Part shown: one piece after another, positions 1-11,585 of the stretch | Position numbering within the stretch: the first letter of the stretch is position 1 | How the letters are laid out: the number at the start of each line of letters is the position of its first letter | DNA from: Rhynchospora pubera | Taxonomy: Eukaryota > Streptophyta > Magnoliopsida > Poales > Cyperaceae | Length of the DNA stretch: 64,000 nt | Direction of reading: 5' to 3' | Assembly: GCA_028095005.1 (NCBI GenBank) | Contig: CM051462.1 | Coordinates: 84,145,846 to 84,209,845, forward strand | Made by a program: the position numbers and the translations under genes | Notes under the pieces: generated by a model | Databases searched by the model: none | Told to the model about the DNA's origin: nothing | The model's input: only the letters and a program-made list of their open reading frames with translations

Positions 1-367
1 TTTACCGCTGTTAGAACAAAGAGGAGCAACCCAATACTGGGAAATTAGAACAATGGCCATGATCAGAACTTATCTGATACGAAAAAGAGGGAAGGGAAGA
101 AGGAGCGCTGCATACCTTAACAAATTAGAGCTCTATCGGGTTGTCACGTGGCCAACAATCGCAGGCATGGAATTAAACCCGATTCCAACCTTTGGGCGGG
201 ACTCCCCTGTGGATGAGCGAAGAGTAGTGAAAGATGCTGAAATTCTTACTGCCTGACTTGGTTTTCTGTGGTTCGAAACTTAAGTAGCGTTCTATGTTTC
301 AGCCCTATTCTAAAAATTATTTTATATTATATATATTTTATAGGAAATTGCTTACCATCATCTCTTA
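1..367. other. Window start, no gene recognised
   Basis: A short open frame at 53-256 has no motif that I recognise and no splice context. The rest is AT-rich intergenic sequence up to the MITE that begins at 368. Confidence 0.4.
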
Positions 368-551
368 GTCTTCGCTCCAGAAGGAGAGAGTGGGAGCGAA
401 GGGAAGGGAGGAGAGTTCGGATAGAGGGAGAGAATGGACGGAAAGGGAGGAGAGCAGAGAGACAGATAGAGGGAGAAATCGGTTACTCCCAAAATCGGAG
501 AGTACCGAGTCCCTTCCCTTCGTTCCGACTCTCTCCTTCTGGAGCGAAGCC
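368..551. mobile_element. Tourist-like MITE (PIF/Harbinger type), 184 bp
   Basis: The two ends are long inverted repeats: the left arm runs inward from CTTCGCTCCAGAAGGAGAG and the right arm is its near-perfect complement ending ...CTGGAGCGAAG. The element is flanked by a TTA direct repeat (365-367 and 552-554), the 3-bp target duplication of PIF/Harbinger MITEs. The purine-rich arm gives overlapping spurious open frames on both strands that are not genes. Confidence 0.7.
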
Positions 552-1630
552 TTAAATTCTATCATCTCTATCATTCCATAGATAATGCATCTTCAATCAT
601 TTAATTTCTTTAAAAACGCGTTAATAACTGTCTCATCCTCAACCATACCTCATTAATTGCCGCATTAATGCAATTAAATCCAGCGCCTTCTCTGTTTCGC
701 TCTTTCTCCCCTTCTACTAACAAGTTTTATTTTATGAATACTAACTGTTTTAGTTAAATAAGTAATTATTCTAATCAAATAAGCAACTATTCTAACTGTG
801 AATACTAACTGTTCGAAATAAAACACTAACTATTCTAATTAAATAGCAATTGTTCTAATTAATATATAATTGTTCTAGTTAATATATATAAATGTTCTAG
901 TTATATATATTAACTGGAACAGTTACGATATTTAACTATAATAGTTATATATATTAATTAGAACAGTTAAGATATATCAAATAAAACAGTTAGTAATCTG
1001 TTCTAGTTATTACTAACTGTTCTAGTTGTTCTGGAAATAAATATTTGTGCTGGAAAAAAATATAAACGATTCTAGTTAATGCTCTACTTAATTAGAACAG
1101 TTATCATAAAAAAATGTGTCAGGGAAGGGGAGAAGAAACGAAACAGAGAGGAGGGAGGGAATGAAGTAAATGGCGTTAGGGGATGATGGGATGATGGAAT
1201 GAAGTAAACGAAACCGCATTAATAATCATCCCCATCACCCGCAGTCCCTCTTTCTTTTTTTTTGGAATGCAATTAATCTAACTAATAGGGGATGATGGAA
1301 TGATGAATCTAGAGGATAATTCTTACTAGCCCCGTATTTTATATTATAATAAAGTTTAATTAGACTATTTAATATTTAATATAAGGTCCAGACATTGCAA
1401 TGATTTTGGTGGTGACTTTGTTGGAGACGAAGTTTTTGTCTGTTTGGGGCCCTTCGACCGTCAAGATGCATAAAGATACCGTACAATGAAATTAGCTCTA
1501 ATTTTATCAGTGGTGAAATGGTAAAAAAAAAATTATCCTATTATTTCTTCACTTCGATCTATAATTGCTAAACAAGTCATAGTGAAGTTGCAAACTTAGC
1601 AATCCTCTTACTAAAAGTAAATATAAGGAG
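552..1630. repeat. Degenerate short tandem motif region, (AACTGTTCTAGTTAAT)-like
   Basis: From about 715 to 1110 a motif close to AACTGTTCTAGTTAATAT recurs many times in both orientations with variable spacing. It is flanked by CT/GA-rich stretches (about 690-715 and 1120-1170). No coding potential is visible. The design, a purine/pyrimidine-rich arm plus an inner diverged minisatellite, recurs near 13.4-14.3 kb and 55.2-56.0 kb. Confidence 0.5.
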
Positions 1631-2060
1631 GATGGCTAACGTGCCATCGATGGCACAGAGGGTCCCGTACCATCAAGTCATTTTTCGAGATTCAAAATTC
1701 AAACGGTCAATCCGAACTGTTCAAGTTGTTCTCCATATTGAAATATCCTTGGAGACCAAATTTTATATTTTTTCAAATTTTTTTGTTATTTATTATGATA
1801 TTTTTAAAATCATTATGTTTAGTATTTCAGGTCCTTCAATTTGAAAATATCATAATAAATGGCCAAAAAAATTTGAAAAATATGTAAAATATTTGGTCTC
1901 CAAGGATATTTCAATATTGTGATCAACTTGAATGGTTTGGATCTACCGTTTGAATTTTGAATTTCGAAAAATGAGTCGATACCCCAACTTGCTTGGGACA
2001 AAATACTTAGTTATTGTTGTTGTTGAAAAATGAGTCGATAGAAAATCGATGGCACGTGCC
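1631..2060. mobile_element. Long-hairpin foldback MITE, copy H1
   Basis: The left arm starts GATGGCTAACGTGCCATCGA and the right arm ends ATCGATGGCACGTGCC. In between, a segment reading ACCAAATTTTATATTTTT is complemented by AAAATATTTGGTCTCC. The whole unit can fold into a hairpin of about 430 nt. It is a close relative of H2 at 29563-29952. The right arm carries a 43-bp insertion (1982-2024). Assignment to a MITE class is by structure only; the superfamily is unknown. Confidence 0.65.
1982..2024 (+). mobile_element. 43-bp LINE-type 3'-end insertion with TTG-repeat tail
   Basis: The insert reads CCCCAACTTGCTTGGGACAA and ends in a (TTG)n tail. It is flanked by a perfect 16-bp direct repeat, GAAAAATGAGTCGATA (1966-1981 and 2025-2040). 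The CAACTTGCTTGGGAC plus TTGTTG tail is, as I recall, typical of the 3' ends of plant RTE-like LINEs or their SINE partners. It is read as a severely 5'-truncated insertion into the H1 hairpin. Confidence 0.6.
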
Positions 2061-2527
2061 AAATATAAGATTGTAATCAATTTTAGTGATTTTTTTTCAA
2101 AAGTTAATTAATTCAAGGCATGTTTGGTCACAAATCATTAATTTTCAAGCCTATCTGCAATGATATTGATATCTAAAAAAAATCATGAAACAACACCATA
2201 TCTTAGAAGAGTGAATACGCCTAAACATAAGATGATCTACTGTTTCTAAATGTGAACAATAGTTATATCCATAGTTTCATTCATAACCTCTAAGTAGTAA
2301 AATATTTCTGGTTAAAATTCTTCTTTTACTCAATAAACACAGGAACATTTATATTTTTAGGGCAATTTCAATTTCCACAAGAAATGTTTGTAACATATCC
2401 TCCTTCTAACCAATCATACTTTTTTTTTGTTGAATATTTACCATGTTCTGTCAAAAGCCACATGAATTTATCAGAAGATTCAGAAATTGGAACATATCCT
2501 TTCATGGGTCGTTTGACTACTCTACGT
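2061..2527. other. Intergenic AT-rich DNA
   Basis: I see no gene, RNA or clear repeat boundary in this stretch. Confidence 0.4.
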
Positions 2528-4809
2528 TAGGGATGAAAACGGATCGGATATCCATATCATATTCGTATTCATATTTTTTTTCGGATTTGGATACGAATAC
2601 GGATATGTGTTATGAAGTCCACGTGCAATTTTAATTTTTATTAACATTTAACAAGCAATTAAACACGCACGAAAAAACTGGATCTAGTTATTCAAGAGAT
2701 TTAACACTTAAAACGAGAAGCGAAGGATGTTACCTCTTCTGAAATCGTATCTAGGAGGCTCGAATCCAATCTTTTGGAATCGGTAGCGTGCTCATCACCT
2801 CGTGACTGTCTCCGGTTGCCTCGAGTCCACCTAGAAGATTAACCAAAGTCTCAAGACAAGTGCTAGCTTGTCCGAGACGATAGCTAATTTTCTGTTTTTC
2901 TTCTTCGCGCGATTAACCGATTAATTAGAAGAAGAAGCGCTCAACTCATGAGCAAGAGAGATGGATGGAGGCGCAAGCAAGAGGAGAACTGAATTTTTGT
3001 CCTTGCTTGAGCCGTCGGCTAGAGGAAGGAGGAGAAAGAGAATTAGGTCAAGATTAACTTGCAGTCTTTAACTTTTCCAATTTTTGTCTGGACAAAAAAT
3101 ACCTCTCAAAATTCGAAATTTTCAGAGTTTTTGTGGGCTAATCCACATGATATAATGGCCAATTAATTCACTCTATTAATCCATCTCAAATCGGACTTTT
3201 AATTAACTAATTAAACAAAAGACCGATTAGCTCAATATAATAAAATTACGATGAACGAATTTAATTATTAACATATTAATAATTAATTTAAAATTAGCAT
3301 ATGCATTACATTATTTTTATATGATCCATTTGAGTTAATTAATTATAACGGTTCATAACGGTATATAATTAATCAATCAACTTATCATATATTCGCAATA
3401 CTCGCTACTGCAAATAAACAAATAATGCACGTATGGTTAAAGTCCTATTTGTGTGACCCTTTGAGGTTTATGCTATATTGGCTATGGAAAATAAATCACC
3501 ATTTATTTCCATTTATGATTCCCAATTCGTATAAATAAATACTGTACCAATACAGTACTTCAATCCTGCCTAAGAAATGGTATCTTATTGTTTTGATTCC
3601 TATGTCACATGATATCCTTGTATAATCCAAGATAGGAATGTGTCATTCTTACATATTATACGTTTTTTGATCTAGACTTGATTGCCTAGTTGTGCGCATA
3701 CGATCCAACCCCATCAAGGGGCCCAATAGATATCATCACTCACTAGGTGAACTAATGAGTCATACAGTTGTCTTGATGGCCAGTTTCTCCTCGCACAATT
3801 CAAGAGAACATAAATAAAGTCTGTATAGCAGCCCTTATCAGGAATCAGTGTTAGACGATATTTATAGAACCTATCCTCATGTGGAGAAACTGAACCATCT
3901 CAAACTCAGAATCAAATACGTATGAAATAAATAATGACACAAAACACAATCCATATATTTATTTCATTGGGTCATGTCCTGTGCTATGTTCCAATAACAT
4001 ACACATATGCAATTAAGTTGGTAACTCCTTACCTATGATTTGTAGAACTTAATCATCACTTAACTTTCATACTAATCTTATATGATAATTAATGTTCCTT
4101 ATTAATTATCAAGATTATGGACTCTTTAGAGATATTATTGTCATTCTGACGAATGATCCACAGAGATCTACAATTCAGATCCTCAACCTAAATGATCTGT
4201 CAATAATAATCTCTAGGAACAAATGATCAAGTATCATCAATAACATAAACTAATATAATAGCTACCAACTGATTGGCTTCTAGGACATATCTCTAACAAT
4301 ATGTTCGGATACGGATACGGATCGGATGTTAAGCGAATACGAATACGAATCGGATATTACGGGATACGGATACGAATACGAATATATTTTAGATATTAAA
4401 ACAAATATATATAAATTAAGAAAAAATAATTAATTAATTCTATATTATCATCATATTATGTTATTATATTGCCAAAATGTTATTTTAAAGTGAATTTAAC
4501 TAGAAAAAATTAGTTTATTAAATCAAAAGTCTTTTCTATAGGTGCTAGAGGAGTAATTAGGTTTATTATCTTGTGTCATTAATTTAATTAAGGGTGAAAA
4601 TGGTTCGGATAAAGACCAAATATGAATAGAATAATGAATTTTTTTCTCGGATGTGGATACGGATCGGATAGTAGTCAAACCATATCCGCATCCATATTTT
4701 TTGTCGGATACGGATATGTTCGGATTCGAATACGGTTCGAATATTAAGCATATTTTTCGGATTCGAATGCGGTTCGGTGCGAACTTTATCCGCACCGTTT
4801 TCATCCATA
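2528..4809. mobile_element. Ac-like (hAT) repeat region, interrupted by an LTR
   Basis: The left end starts TAGGGATGAAAACGGATCGG at 2528, which matches the 11-bp Ac-type terminus TAGGGATGAAA. Subterminal clusters of CGGATACGGATA/CGAATACGAAT motifs occur at 2528-2607, 4303-4385 and 4640-4800. The far end reads CCGTTTTCATCCATA (to 4809). A smaller inverted pair, AGGGTGAAAATGGTTCGGAT (4591) against its complement near 4809, suggests a second nested copy of about 220 bp. No 8-bp target duplication was found, so the outer limits are uncertain. There is no transposase. Confidence 0.5.
2608..4298 (-). mobile_element. Solo LTR, Ty1/copia type (1691 bp)
   Basis: The sequence runs from TGTTATGAAG to TCTCTAACA and is flanked by a perfect 5-bp duplication, ATATG (2603-2607 and 4299-4303). 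Read on the minus strand it begins TGTTAGAGATATGTCCTAGA, which resembles many plant copia LTRs, and it ends ...CATAACA. No gag, integrase or reverse transcriptase frame is present, so a solo LTR or LTR-only derivative is most likely. It interrupts the Ac-like repeat, whose motif resumes immediately after the duplication. Confidence 0.65.
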
Positions 4810-6064
4810 CCCGCAGTTCAATATAAATATGGGTGTTTCTAGCACACTTTCGACGGTAGAGTGAAATGTTATAATCGTGCGTACAAAAAATCATGGTAAT
4901 ACGGATGAAAAAGTTATATTCGTTAATCTAGCAGTGAGATTTCCTTATTATAATCAAGAGTACATGAATACCCACGTAAAGTTTCCATACAAATAATCAA
5001 AATTCTAATATTGAATTGTAGTAGGGATGGGTACGCATTGAATGAAGCTTAACAACAAAAGATAGAAAGAACGAGAATAACGCTGAGTAAGTATTCCAAA
5101 AAATTAAAAGAAAAGAAAATGACGGTGAAGAGGGAATAATGTGGATGACGTTGAGGACGGATGATTTTTAAGTATTTTTTTCTTGTATTTTCTTGTATAT
5201 TGTTAGGATATTTATTATATTCAAGCTTGATTGTTCATCAACAAAAAAAGAAAATACAACAAAAAATATACATTGAATTGTGCATATTTTTTCTTGTATT
5301 TTCTTGTATATTGTTAGGATATTTATATTCAAGCTTGATTGTTCATAACATTCTACTAATACTTCTAAGTGATATGTACATAATTTCAAAATTTATGGAC
5401 AAATTTGCACCATTACGTGTTTCATATAACAAATATTACTGTTTGCACTCAATGATGTATTACTTCTTCCATTAATAGTATTTTCTCAAATTTTTTTAAA
5501 CCATTCTTCATATAATGAAAAGGCTATACTTCACAAAAAGTATATAACCTTTGACAATATTATTAAATTTACAAATACCAAAGTTAATCATAAATTAATT
5601 TGAAAAAAAAAACATTTACTAATTTCTACAAAATAGCTAGTTTGAAGCTCAAGGCTACAGAATAAAATGCTGCAGTTTTTGAACTACATAAGACCAAGTT
5701 ATAATTTTTGAACTACCTAATTAGGCGTTACGACTTAATTTCCAAGATCCACCATTTCAAATTTTCAAAATCCCAAATATCAGAACGCACCTGTCCCACT
5801 AGCAGCCCACTTGCCTATCAAGTGTTTGATTAGTCAGAATATACATGCATATATATTTATTGTTACCTTACGGCTGGTACACTGACCTTTGAGTTTTATA
5901 TTTCTTAGGCAGGCTTCCGCAACTATCAACGATCAAGCGTCTCTCTTTAACATCTGACGTTGGGAGTTTTATATTTCTCCATCCATCTAACACTTCTAAT
6001 TTATAAATGTAGAAAAAGTTTATGTTTCCCCCCCTTAGATAAACTTGTCAACAAGCTGCCCAGC
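4810..6064. other. Intergenic DNA; local duplication; putative CXE upstream promoter
   Basis: A segment of about 65 bp containing CTTGTATATTGTTAGGATAT and TCAAGCTTGATTGTTCAT occurs twice (about 5171-5237 and 5284-5346). The open frames over it (5161-5475 and 5168-5389) are by-products of that repeat. The last 200 bp before 6065 probably belonged to the CXE promoter before the hAT insertion; TATAAA is at 6002-6007. Confidence 0.4.
6002..6007 (+). promoter_or_regulatory. Possible original TATA box of the CXE gene
   Basis: TATAAA lies 57 bp before the hAT insertion. If the element is removed in thought, it sits about 170 bp upstream of the CXE ATG, a normal distance. The alternative is a weaker TATA-like TAATATATG at 9121, between the hAT and the gene. 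Which one is used cannot be told from sequence. Confidence 0.3.
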
Positions 6065-9000
6065 CAGGGACGGAGCCAGCCAAATTTTAAGCATAGGCAC
6101 ACTAACAATATAATTAATTCAACATTAAAAGAAAAAATATAAAAAAAACAATAACTTTAATAAAAAAAGATCAATTCACATATATATAACTACACCATTA
6201 CAGAATCCATAATTTTTCCGTAAATATAGCTATATCTACCATCAAAAAGTACAAAAAAAAAAAAGCAAAATGTAATTTTAGTTTTCTAATGCAATCAGCA
6301 ATCCTTTACGTGGCCTCATAGTTTGGAATCGTTGCATAATAACTTCATTAGGAACCTCTCGAAACTTATCCTTTTCTATAAAAGTAACCAAATTATCATT
6401 CAAAAAGTCATCCCCCATTCGATTTCTTAAACGGGTCTTAATAATATTCATAGCAGAAAATGCCCTTTCAACAGTTGCCGTTGCAACTGGCAAAATTAAA
6501 GCCAATTTAATCAATTTATACACCAAAGGATAAACGATATCTTTTCTCTTTGCAACTAATTTTTGAGCAAGAACACACATCTCATTCAATTGAGAGAACT
6601 CTTGATCAGCTCTCAAATCATGTATGTAACAATCAAGTTGTGACTCCAAAATACAAAGCTCACTGTTTGAGAAGTCACTTGGATAGTAATGAGCCAACTC
6701 AATTAATTTTACCTTATCAAATGCACAAAAGTTACTACGAGGATGTAGACATGGCATACATCGAAGTAACTCGGTGTTTATTTCTGTGAACCGATCATTG
6801 AGCTCTTGAAGTATCAAGTCAATCACCGAATTAAATAAGTCAATGCGGTAATAATGTCCATTTGTCATTCCTCTAGCTGCACGTTCTGACCGTTTAAGAA
6901 CTTTTTCAGCCTCCATATTTAACACATCAATATTGTGCTTCACACAAAAAGAGTGAACTTCACCCAACAATGAGTCCCAACCGTTATCCCGCATGTCTTG
7001 CAAACGATTTTTAGCTACCATAACCAAATCAATGGCATTTATGATCTCTTGTTCTTTTTTTTGCAATGCTTGTGATAATTCATTAGTTATGGCCAATACA
7101 TTCTTCATAAACAAACAACTAAAAACAAATTCAAAAGAAGAAAGAGAATCTAACAAGTCTGAAGCACTACCTCTATGAAGAATGGACATAATATGCAGAG
7201 CTATTCTCTTTCAAAAGTAATGCCTTCAACCCATTAAACTCACCTCGCATATTACTAGCCCCATCATAGCCTTGCCCACGAAGACGAGAAAAACTCAACT
7301 TGTGCTTGCAAAAGAGCTCCTCAAGTGCTGCTTTAAGTGACAATGATGTAGTCTCTTTGACATGCACAACAGCTAGAAACCTCTCAACAATGTTGCCTTG
7401 CTTGTTAACAAACCTCAAGATAACGGCCATTTGCTCCTTGCCAGAAACATCACGGGACTCATCGACCAACACAGAGAATAACTCATCTCCAAGTTCTTCC
7501 ATAATTTTATTGGTAGTCTCAACAGAAGCAGCAGCAATAATATCCTTTTGGATTTCAGGTGCTACTAATTTCATGTTGCTAGGAGCATTTTGCAAAACCA
7601 CACCTTCAATCATTACATTATGGTCAGCCAAGAACCTAAGCAACTCCAGAAAATTGCCTCGGTTACTCGAACCCTCTGATTCATCATTTCCACGAAAAGC
7701 TAAACCTTGCCTCAAGATGAACCGAATGCAATCAACTGTAGCAGTCAATCTCAGTCGATATACATTTTGAGAACGCTTACTTTGTCCTTCTAAAACAGTT
7801 TGGATGCTTTGTTCTTGCTTCATGAGGTTTTGGCATTTGCTTACAGCAATATTATGAGCACTATTCAATCCACCAACATGTTCATCAAGACTTTTCTTAC
7901 TCTTCCAATTTTTAAACCCCACACTTGTAAAAGCATCTCCGCCGCCCTCCCGATTTTCAGCCTTAAATAGATAGCAACATAAACAATATGCAGCATCTTT
8001 TTGCATGCTATACTCTAACCAATAAGGATATTGATTGTACCATGCCTTGTTGAATCTCCTTTGTTTATCGACGAAGAGCGTTTGAGGAAAATCTTGCAAC
8101 ATGGGTTGTCTCGGGCCAACTAGTAGATATTGTCTCCTTACAAAATCATGATCATTAGGATCATAATTGCTAATTGGCGGTCGAAGGCCCGGATCAGAAG
8201 GGACCTCAAAGTTTGAGTTCGGATCCAAACGTGTTCGCTTACGGTTTGTTTCTTGTCCTTGAGTACCAACTAATGGTGTGGCTGCTTTCTTGAAAAACCT
8301 CTCCATAACTACAAATTAAATCACAAGAGGTCTCTTAAATTAAAATTCATATTTATAGGCACACAAATTAATGATCAATTTGACAATTTCAATCACTGGT
8401 CGTGTCGTGTGGTTTTTGGAGTTTGGATTATATACAAAAAATAACAAATATATTTACAATTATGGAGAATTAGCATACAATTAGTAATCAACATAAAACA
8501 AATTATGAATTTATGAAATTAATAAGAGCACAAGTTTAATGGAAAGTCAAGGTAATTGGCTACTGCCTACTGGTACGGGTGGAAAATTATAACCTAGAAT
8601 AAGAGGACAAATTATTTATTTACTAATACATCCATAGACCAATGAAATTGATCTTCTAAATCCGTCCCTGACCAATAAAAATTGCAAATTATTTTCCTTT
8701 GAAGTTTGAATCAGTTCAAATTTGTATGAACAAAAGGAAATTTTTATGGTAATTTACCTTGGCTCTGTAGGACTGTAAGGGGAAGGGCAGAAGAGGTGTG
8801 CTGCGTGTAGCAGAAGAGACTCAGGCGTGCTGTTGCTTGCAGTAGACCTTCGTGCCAGTGGTGCAGGGATGTTTTGAGAGCATCTTTAGGGGTTACGAAA
8901 GAGCACGGGAAAAAAAAATCTCACGAAGAGAGGAAACTCACGGAGAGGGTCAGAGGGACCAGGCAAAAATATAAATTTAGTGACAGGCCAACAGGCCCAG

Positions 9001-9112
9001 CACAGGCACCATCAAATTTGAAACCCAGGCACATTATTAAATGGGTATAACTAGTCTTTGCTTTTCGGAAAATAAGCCAAGTGCCTGGGCTTGCCTCTTA
9101 ATAGCTCCGTCC
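6065..9112 (-). mobile_element. Degenerate autonomous-type hAT element
   Basis: The left end begins CAGGGACGGAGCCAGCC (6065). The right end, read on the minus strand, begins GGACGGAGC followed by AGGCAAGCCCAGGCAC. Both ends share GGACGGAGC and an AGGCAC block. The flanks are TGCCCAGC (6057-6064) and AGCCCAGC (9113-9120), a 7 of 8 match to an 8-bp hAT duplication; the last bases of the right terminus appear lost. It contains a broken minus-strand transposase (6278-8306) with a leader of about 800 bp. An internal CAGGGACGGA-like sequence at 8661-8670 is an alternative end but has no matching duplication. Confidence 0.65.
6278..8306 (-). pseudogene. hAT transposase, TTF zinc-finger type, internally deleted
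   Basis: Two open frames form this gene on the minus strand. The 5' frame (8306-7173, about 377 residues) starts MERFFKK and carries a TTF-type zinc finger with the WLEYS, DAAYC and CCYLF blocks around residues 95-115. It then enters the transposase core (VDESRDVSGKEQMAV, a QGYDGASNM block) and stops just after AYYVH. The 3' frame (7189-6278) is offset and resumes at LLDSLSSFEFVF. It ends with the hAT dimerisation region (LALILPVATATVERAFSAM, then the RLRNRM block). In relatives the AYYVH block leads on through a Cys-Phe-Ala-His motif and about 100 more residues before the LLDSL block. Those are missing, and the two frames overlap out of phase by 17 bp. No active transposase is expected. The start was chosen as the first ATG before the conserved N-terminus. 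Confidence 0.85.
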
Positions 9113-9230
9113 AGCCCAGCTAATATATGTAGAAAAGGTACACCTGACTTTTCTTCAATAAATCTCATTATCAGATATCATCCCGTTTACCTTCCCATCT
9201 CAATCAGCACCATATCCACAAATTGATCGA

Positions 9231-10145
9231 ATGGACGAAGTTATATACAAGATAGAGAATGTCATCAAAATATACAATTCCGGTCGGGTTGAGCGATTCG
9301 TCGCAACCCAAATTGTACCGCCATCAACTGATCCGACTACTGGCGTCTCTTCCAAAGATGTTACAATCACACCAAACGTCTCGGCTCGCCTTTACCTCCC
9401 CAAACTAGACGCCGACAAAAAAGTCCCGGTTCTAGTGTACTATCATGGTGGTGCATTTTGTATCGGCTCGGCATTTGACATACCTTGGCATAGCTACGCC
9501 ACCGCTCTAGCCGCTAAAGCAAATGTCATCATTATTTCTGTTCAGTACCGGCTTGCTCCAGAACATCCTGTTCCCATTGCATATCAGGATTCATATGCCG
9601 CATTCGACTGGGTCATCTCTCATGCGGATGGTGGATCTGAGCATTTGCTTGCAAACCATGGTGATTTGAACCGACTTTTTATCCTTGGAGAAAGCGCAGG
9701 TGCCAACATTGTGCACCATGTGGCAATGTATGGAGGTGCCAAGATCCGTGGTGCGTTGCTGCTCCATCCATACTTCCTTTCCTCGAAAGAGGTCGAATCA
9801 GAAAAGAAGGATCCAGTGGCAGCCGAGAACCTCAAGAGCATATGGAAAATAGTGTGCCCAAAGACAAGTGGATTGGATGATCCATTGATCAATCCACTCA
9901 GCGAGGCAGCCCCGCCACTTGGGAAGCTCGGGTGTGAACGAATTTTGATCACAGTTGCAGAAATGGATGCATTAAATGGTCGAGGCCGGGCTTATTACGA
10001 GAAGTTGAAGGAGAGTGAATGGAAAGGGGAGGTGAAAATTTGGGAAGCTGTTGGAGAGGGGCACTGCTTCTTCCTGGGGAACCCGGTATCGGAGATGGCG
10101 CTGGAGCAGGATGAGATCATTGCTGAATTTCTGAATAAGGAGTGA
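9231..10145 (+). CDS. CXE: CXE-type carboxylesterase (alpha/beta hydrolase fold)
   Basis: This is a single-exon gene of 304 residues, the usual length for plant class I carboxylesterases of the GID1/CXE/HSL family. The oxyanion-hole motif HGG is at residues 72-74 (YYHGGAFCIGSAF). The nucleophile elbow GESAGAN puts the catalytic serine at 155. The triad is completed by Asp246 (VAEMDAL) and His278 (GEGHCFF). Because the active-site His is present, this is an enzyme and not a GID1 gibberellin receptor, in which that His is replaced. Family members hydrolyse short acyl esters, including defence and xenobiotic esters; the substrate here is unknown. No signal peptide is seen, so a cytosolic location is likely. 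The ATG follows AATTGATCGA and opens the conserved N-terminus. The hAT element ends only about 118 bp upstream and may alter expression. Confidence 0.93.
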   Translation: MDEVIYKIENVIKIYNSGRVERFVATQIVPPSTDPTTGVSSKDVTITPNVSARLYLPKLDADKKVPVLVYYHGGAFCIGSAFDIPWHSYATALAAKANVIIISVQYRLAPEHPVPIAYQDSYAAFDWVISHADGGSEHLLANHGDLNRLFILGESAGANIVHHVAMYGGAKIRGALLLHPYFLSSKEVESEKKDPVAAENLKSIWKIVCPKTSGLDDPLINPLSEAAPPLGKLGCERILITVAEMDALNGRGRAYYEKLKESEWKGEVKIWEAVGEGHCFFLGNPVSEMALEQDEIIAEFLNKE

Positions 10146-11585
10146 AAAGTTGTGGTCAGTTGTTCATGTTTGTAATTTTATCTTTTCAGAGGTCATTATG
10201 GTAAAACATGATTATTTGAATTTTAGTTGCAAAGAATCATTTATGGATTACTTCTTATTAATAAATTACAATGTTCTTCGTGCAAGCATTGTGGGAATAC
10301 ATTACAGATGGATTTGGTATAAACAATTCGGAGGATTACATGTAGATCTGTTTTCACGGATGTTAGTTGAGCTGTCAAATAAAAGGACAATGACGTTGAC
10401 AAATTGGTGTACCTACAAAGCATTTATCTACTTCAAATCATAAAATAGACAGTGAATATTAATCGTTAAGAAAACCACCAGAGACCTAATGTTAATTAAC
10501 GAGTAGTTTGAATAAAATCAAAATGGACGGCAACTATAAAAATCAAATAACTTAATAATTTTTTTCGCGTTGATGTTAAAAATATAGGAAGTGGAACTCA
10601 AGTTTCCGCTTGTTAGTTGCTGGTCACTTTGATATTTCAATAGTCTTAAATCCGATCCATAAGCAAGAAACGTGAATTCCTCTGTTTTCGTCTTTTCGAT
10701 GGTATATAAATGCCCTTTGATACAAGACACTCTTATTTTAATTAGGTCTTTTGCACCAAATCACCAGCCCAATTACATGATAAAAATTAATTAACGAAGC
10801 AAAAATGCTAAATTACTAAATTGTTTTCTGAATCCTATTTAGATGAGAATAACTTACCTTTTTTTAGAAATGTGTTGTTTTTGTGTTTTTAATTTATGCA
10901 TCAAAATAATATAATTTTTATTTTGAGAATTCAAAGAATTTCTTTTTACATCACATAAGATTATTAGTTCAAAAAATTGTTCATTCTGTCTATAATTTAT
11001 TTTTTGTAAAAGACGTGTACAAGATTAAAGTTTACAGATTCAAAGATAGCATAGGGAAGCGAATAAAAAGATCTGACACAATAATGCATGGATATATAGG
11101 AAACGCATAGATATTACATTCATCAATTGATTTAGATTGTCGAATGCTGAATTTAACATGCCTTGATGCATCGTCAATAAGACTTAATTATTCGCATGAA
11201 ATTTGGTTGTTCAGCTTTTTTATGTCGAATATTACAGCCAGAATTTATTTTTAATTATTTCCAACATTATTAGATTTTTTTTAAAAAAAATCATTATGTA
11301 GCAAGATAATTGTATTCAAGTGAATTATTCCATTTTTTCTTAATTTGTATTGTACAAATATCGTTACGTATATAATTCCCAATCTGATAAAATTCCTCGT
11401 ATAAATATCCGAATAAGATGGGGGTTCCATCGTTCGGTATTTCCATATTCCAAAGAAACGATCAAACGAAGGATTGCTGAAATTAAATAAGGCCCAATTG
11501 TAAAGGTAAAAGGCCTTTTATGTCCGGTCCTTTCTGTTTTGTTACTTTTTTTTTTTTTTGGAAAATTGACTAAAGCCATCGATGG
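10146..11585. other. CXE 3' region and AT-rich intergenic DNA
   Basis: The 3' untranslated region of CXE probably lies in the first few hundred bases. The frames at 10150-10443 and 10518-10730 show no protein features and are not taken as genes. Confidence 0.4.

Noticed and set aside
8661..8670. TCCGTCCCTG as the true right end of the hAT element
   Set aside because: It is a perfect complement of the left terminus, but the adjacent 8 bp (ACCAATAA) do not match the left flank (TGCCCAGC). The outer end at 9112 has a 7 of 8 match. It remains a possible nested relic.
9620..9952. Minus-strand frame inside CXE
   Set aside because: It is a shadow of the conserved CXE coding sequence on the other strand.
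10150..10443. 97-codon frame directly after CXE
   Set aside because: No ATG at its start, no motif, AT-rich composition. It is most likely CXE 3' untranslated sequence.
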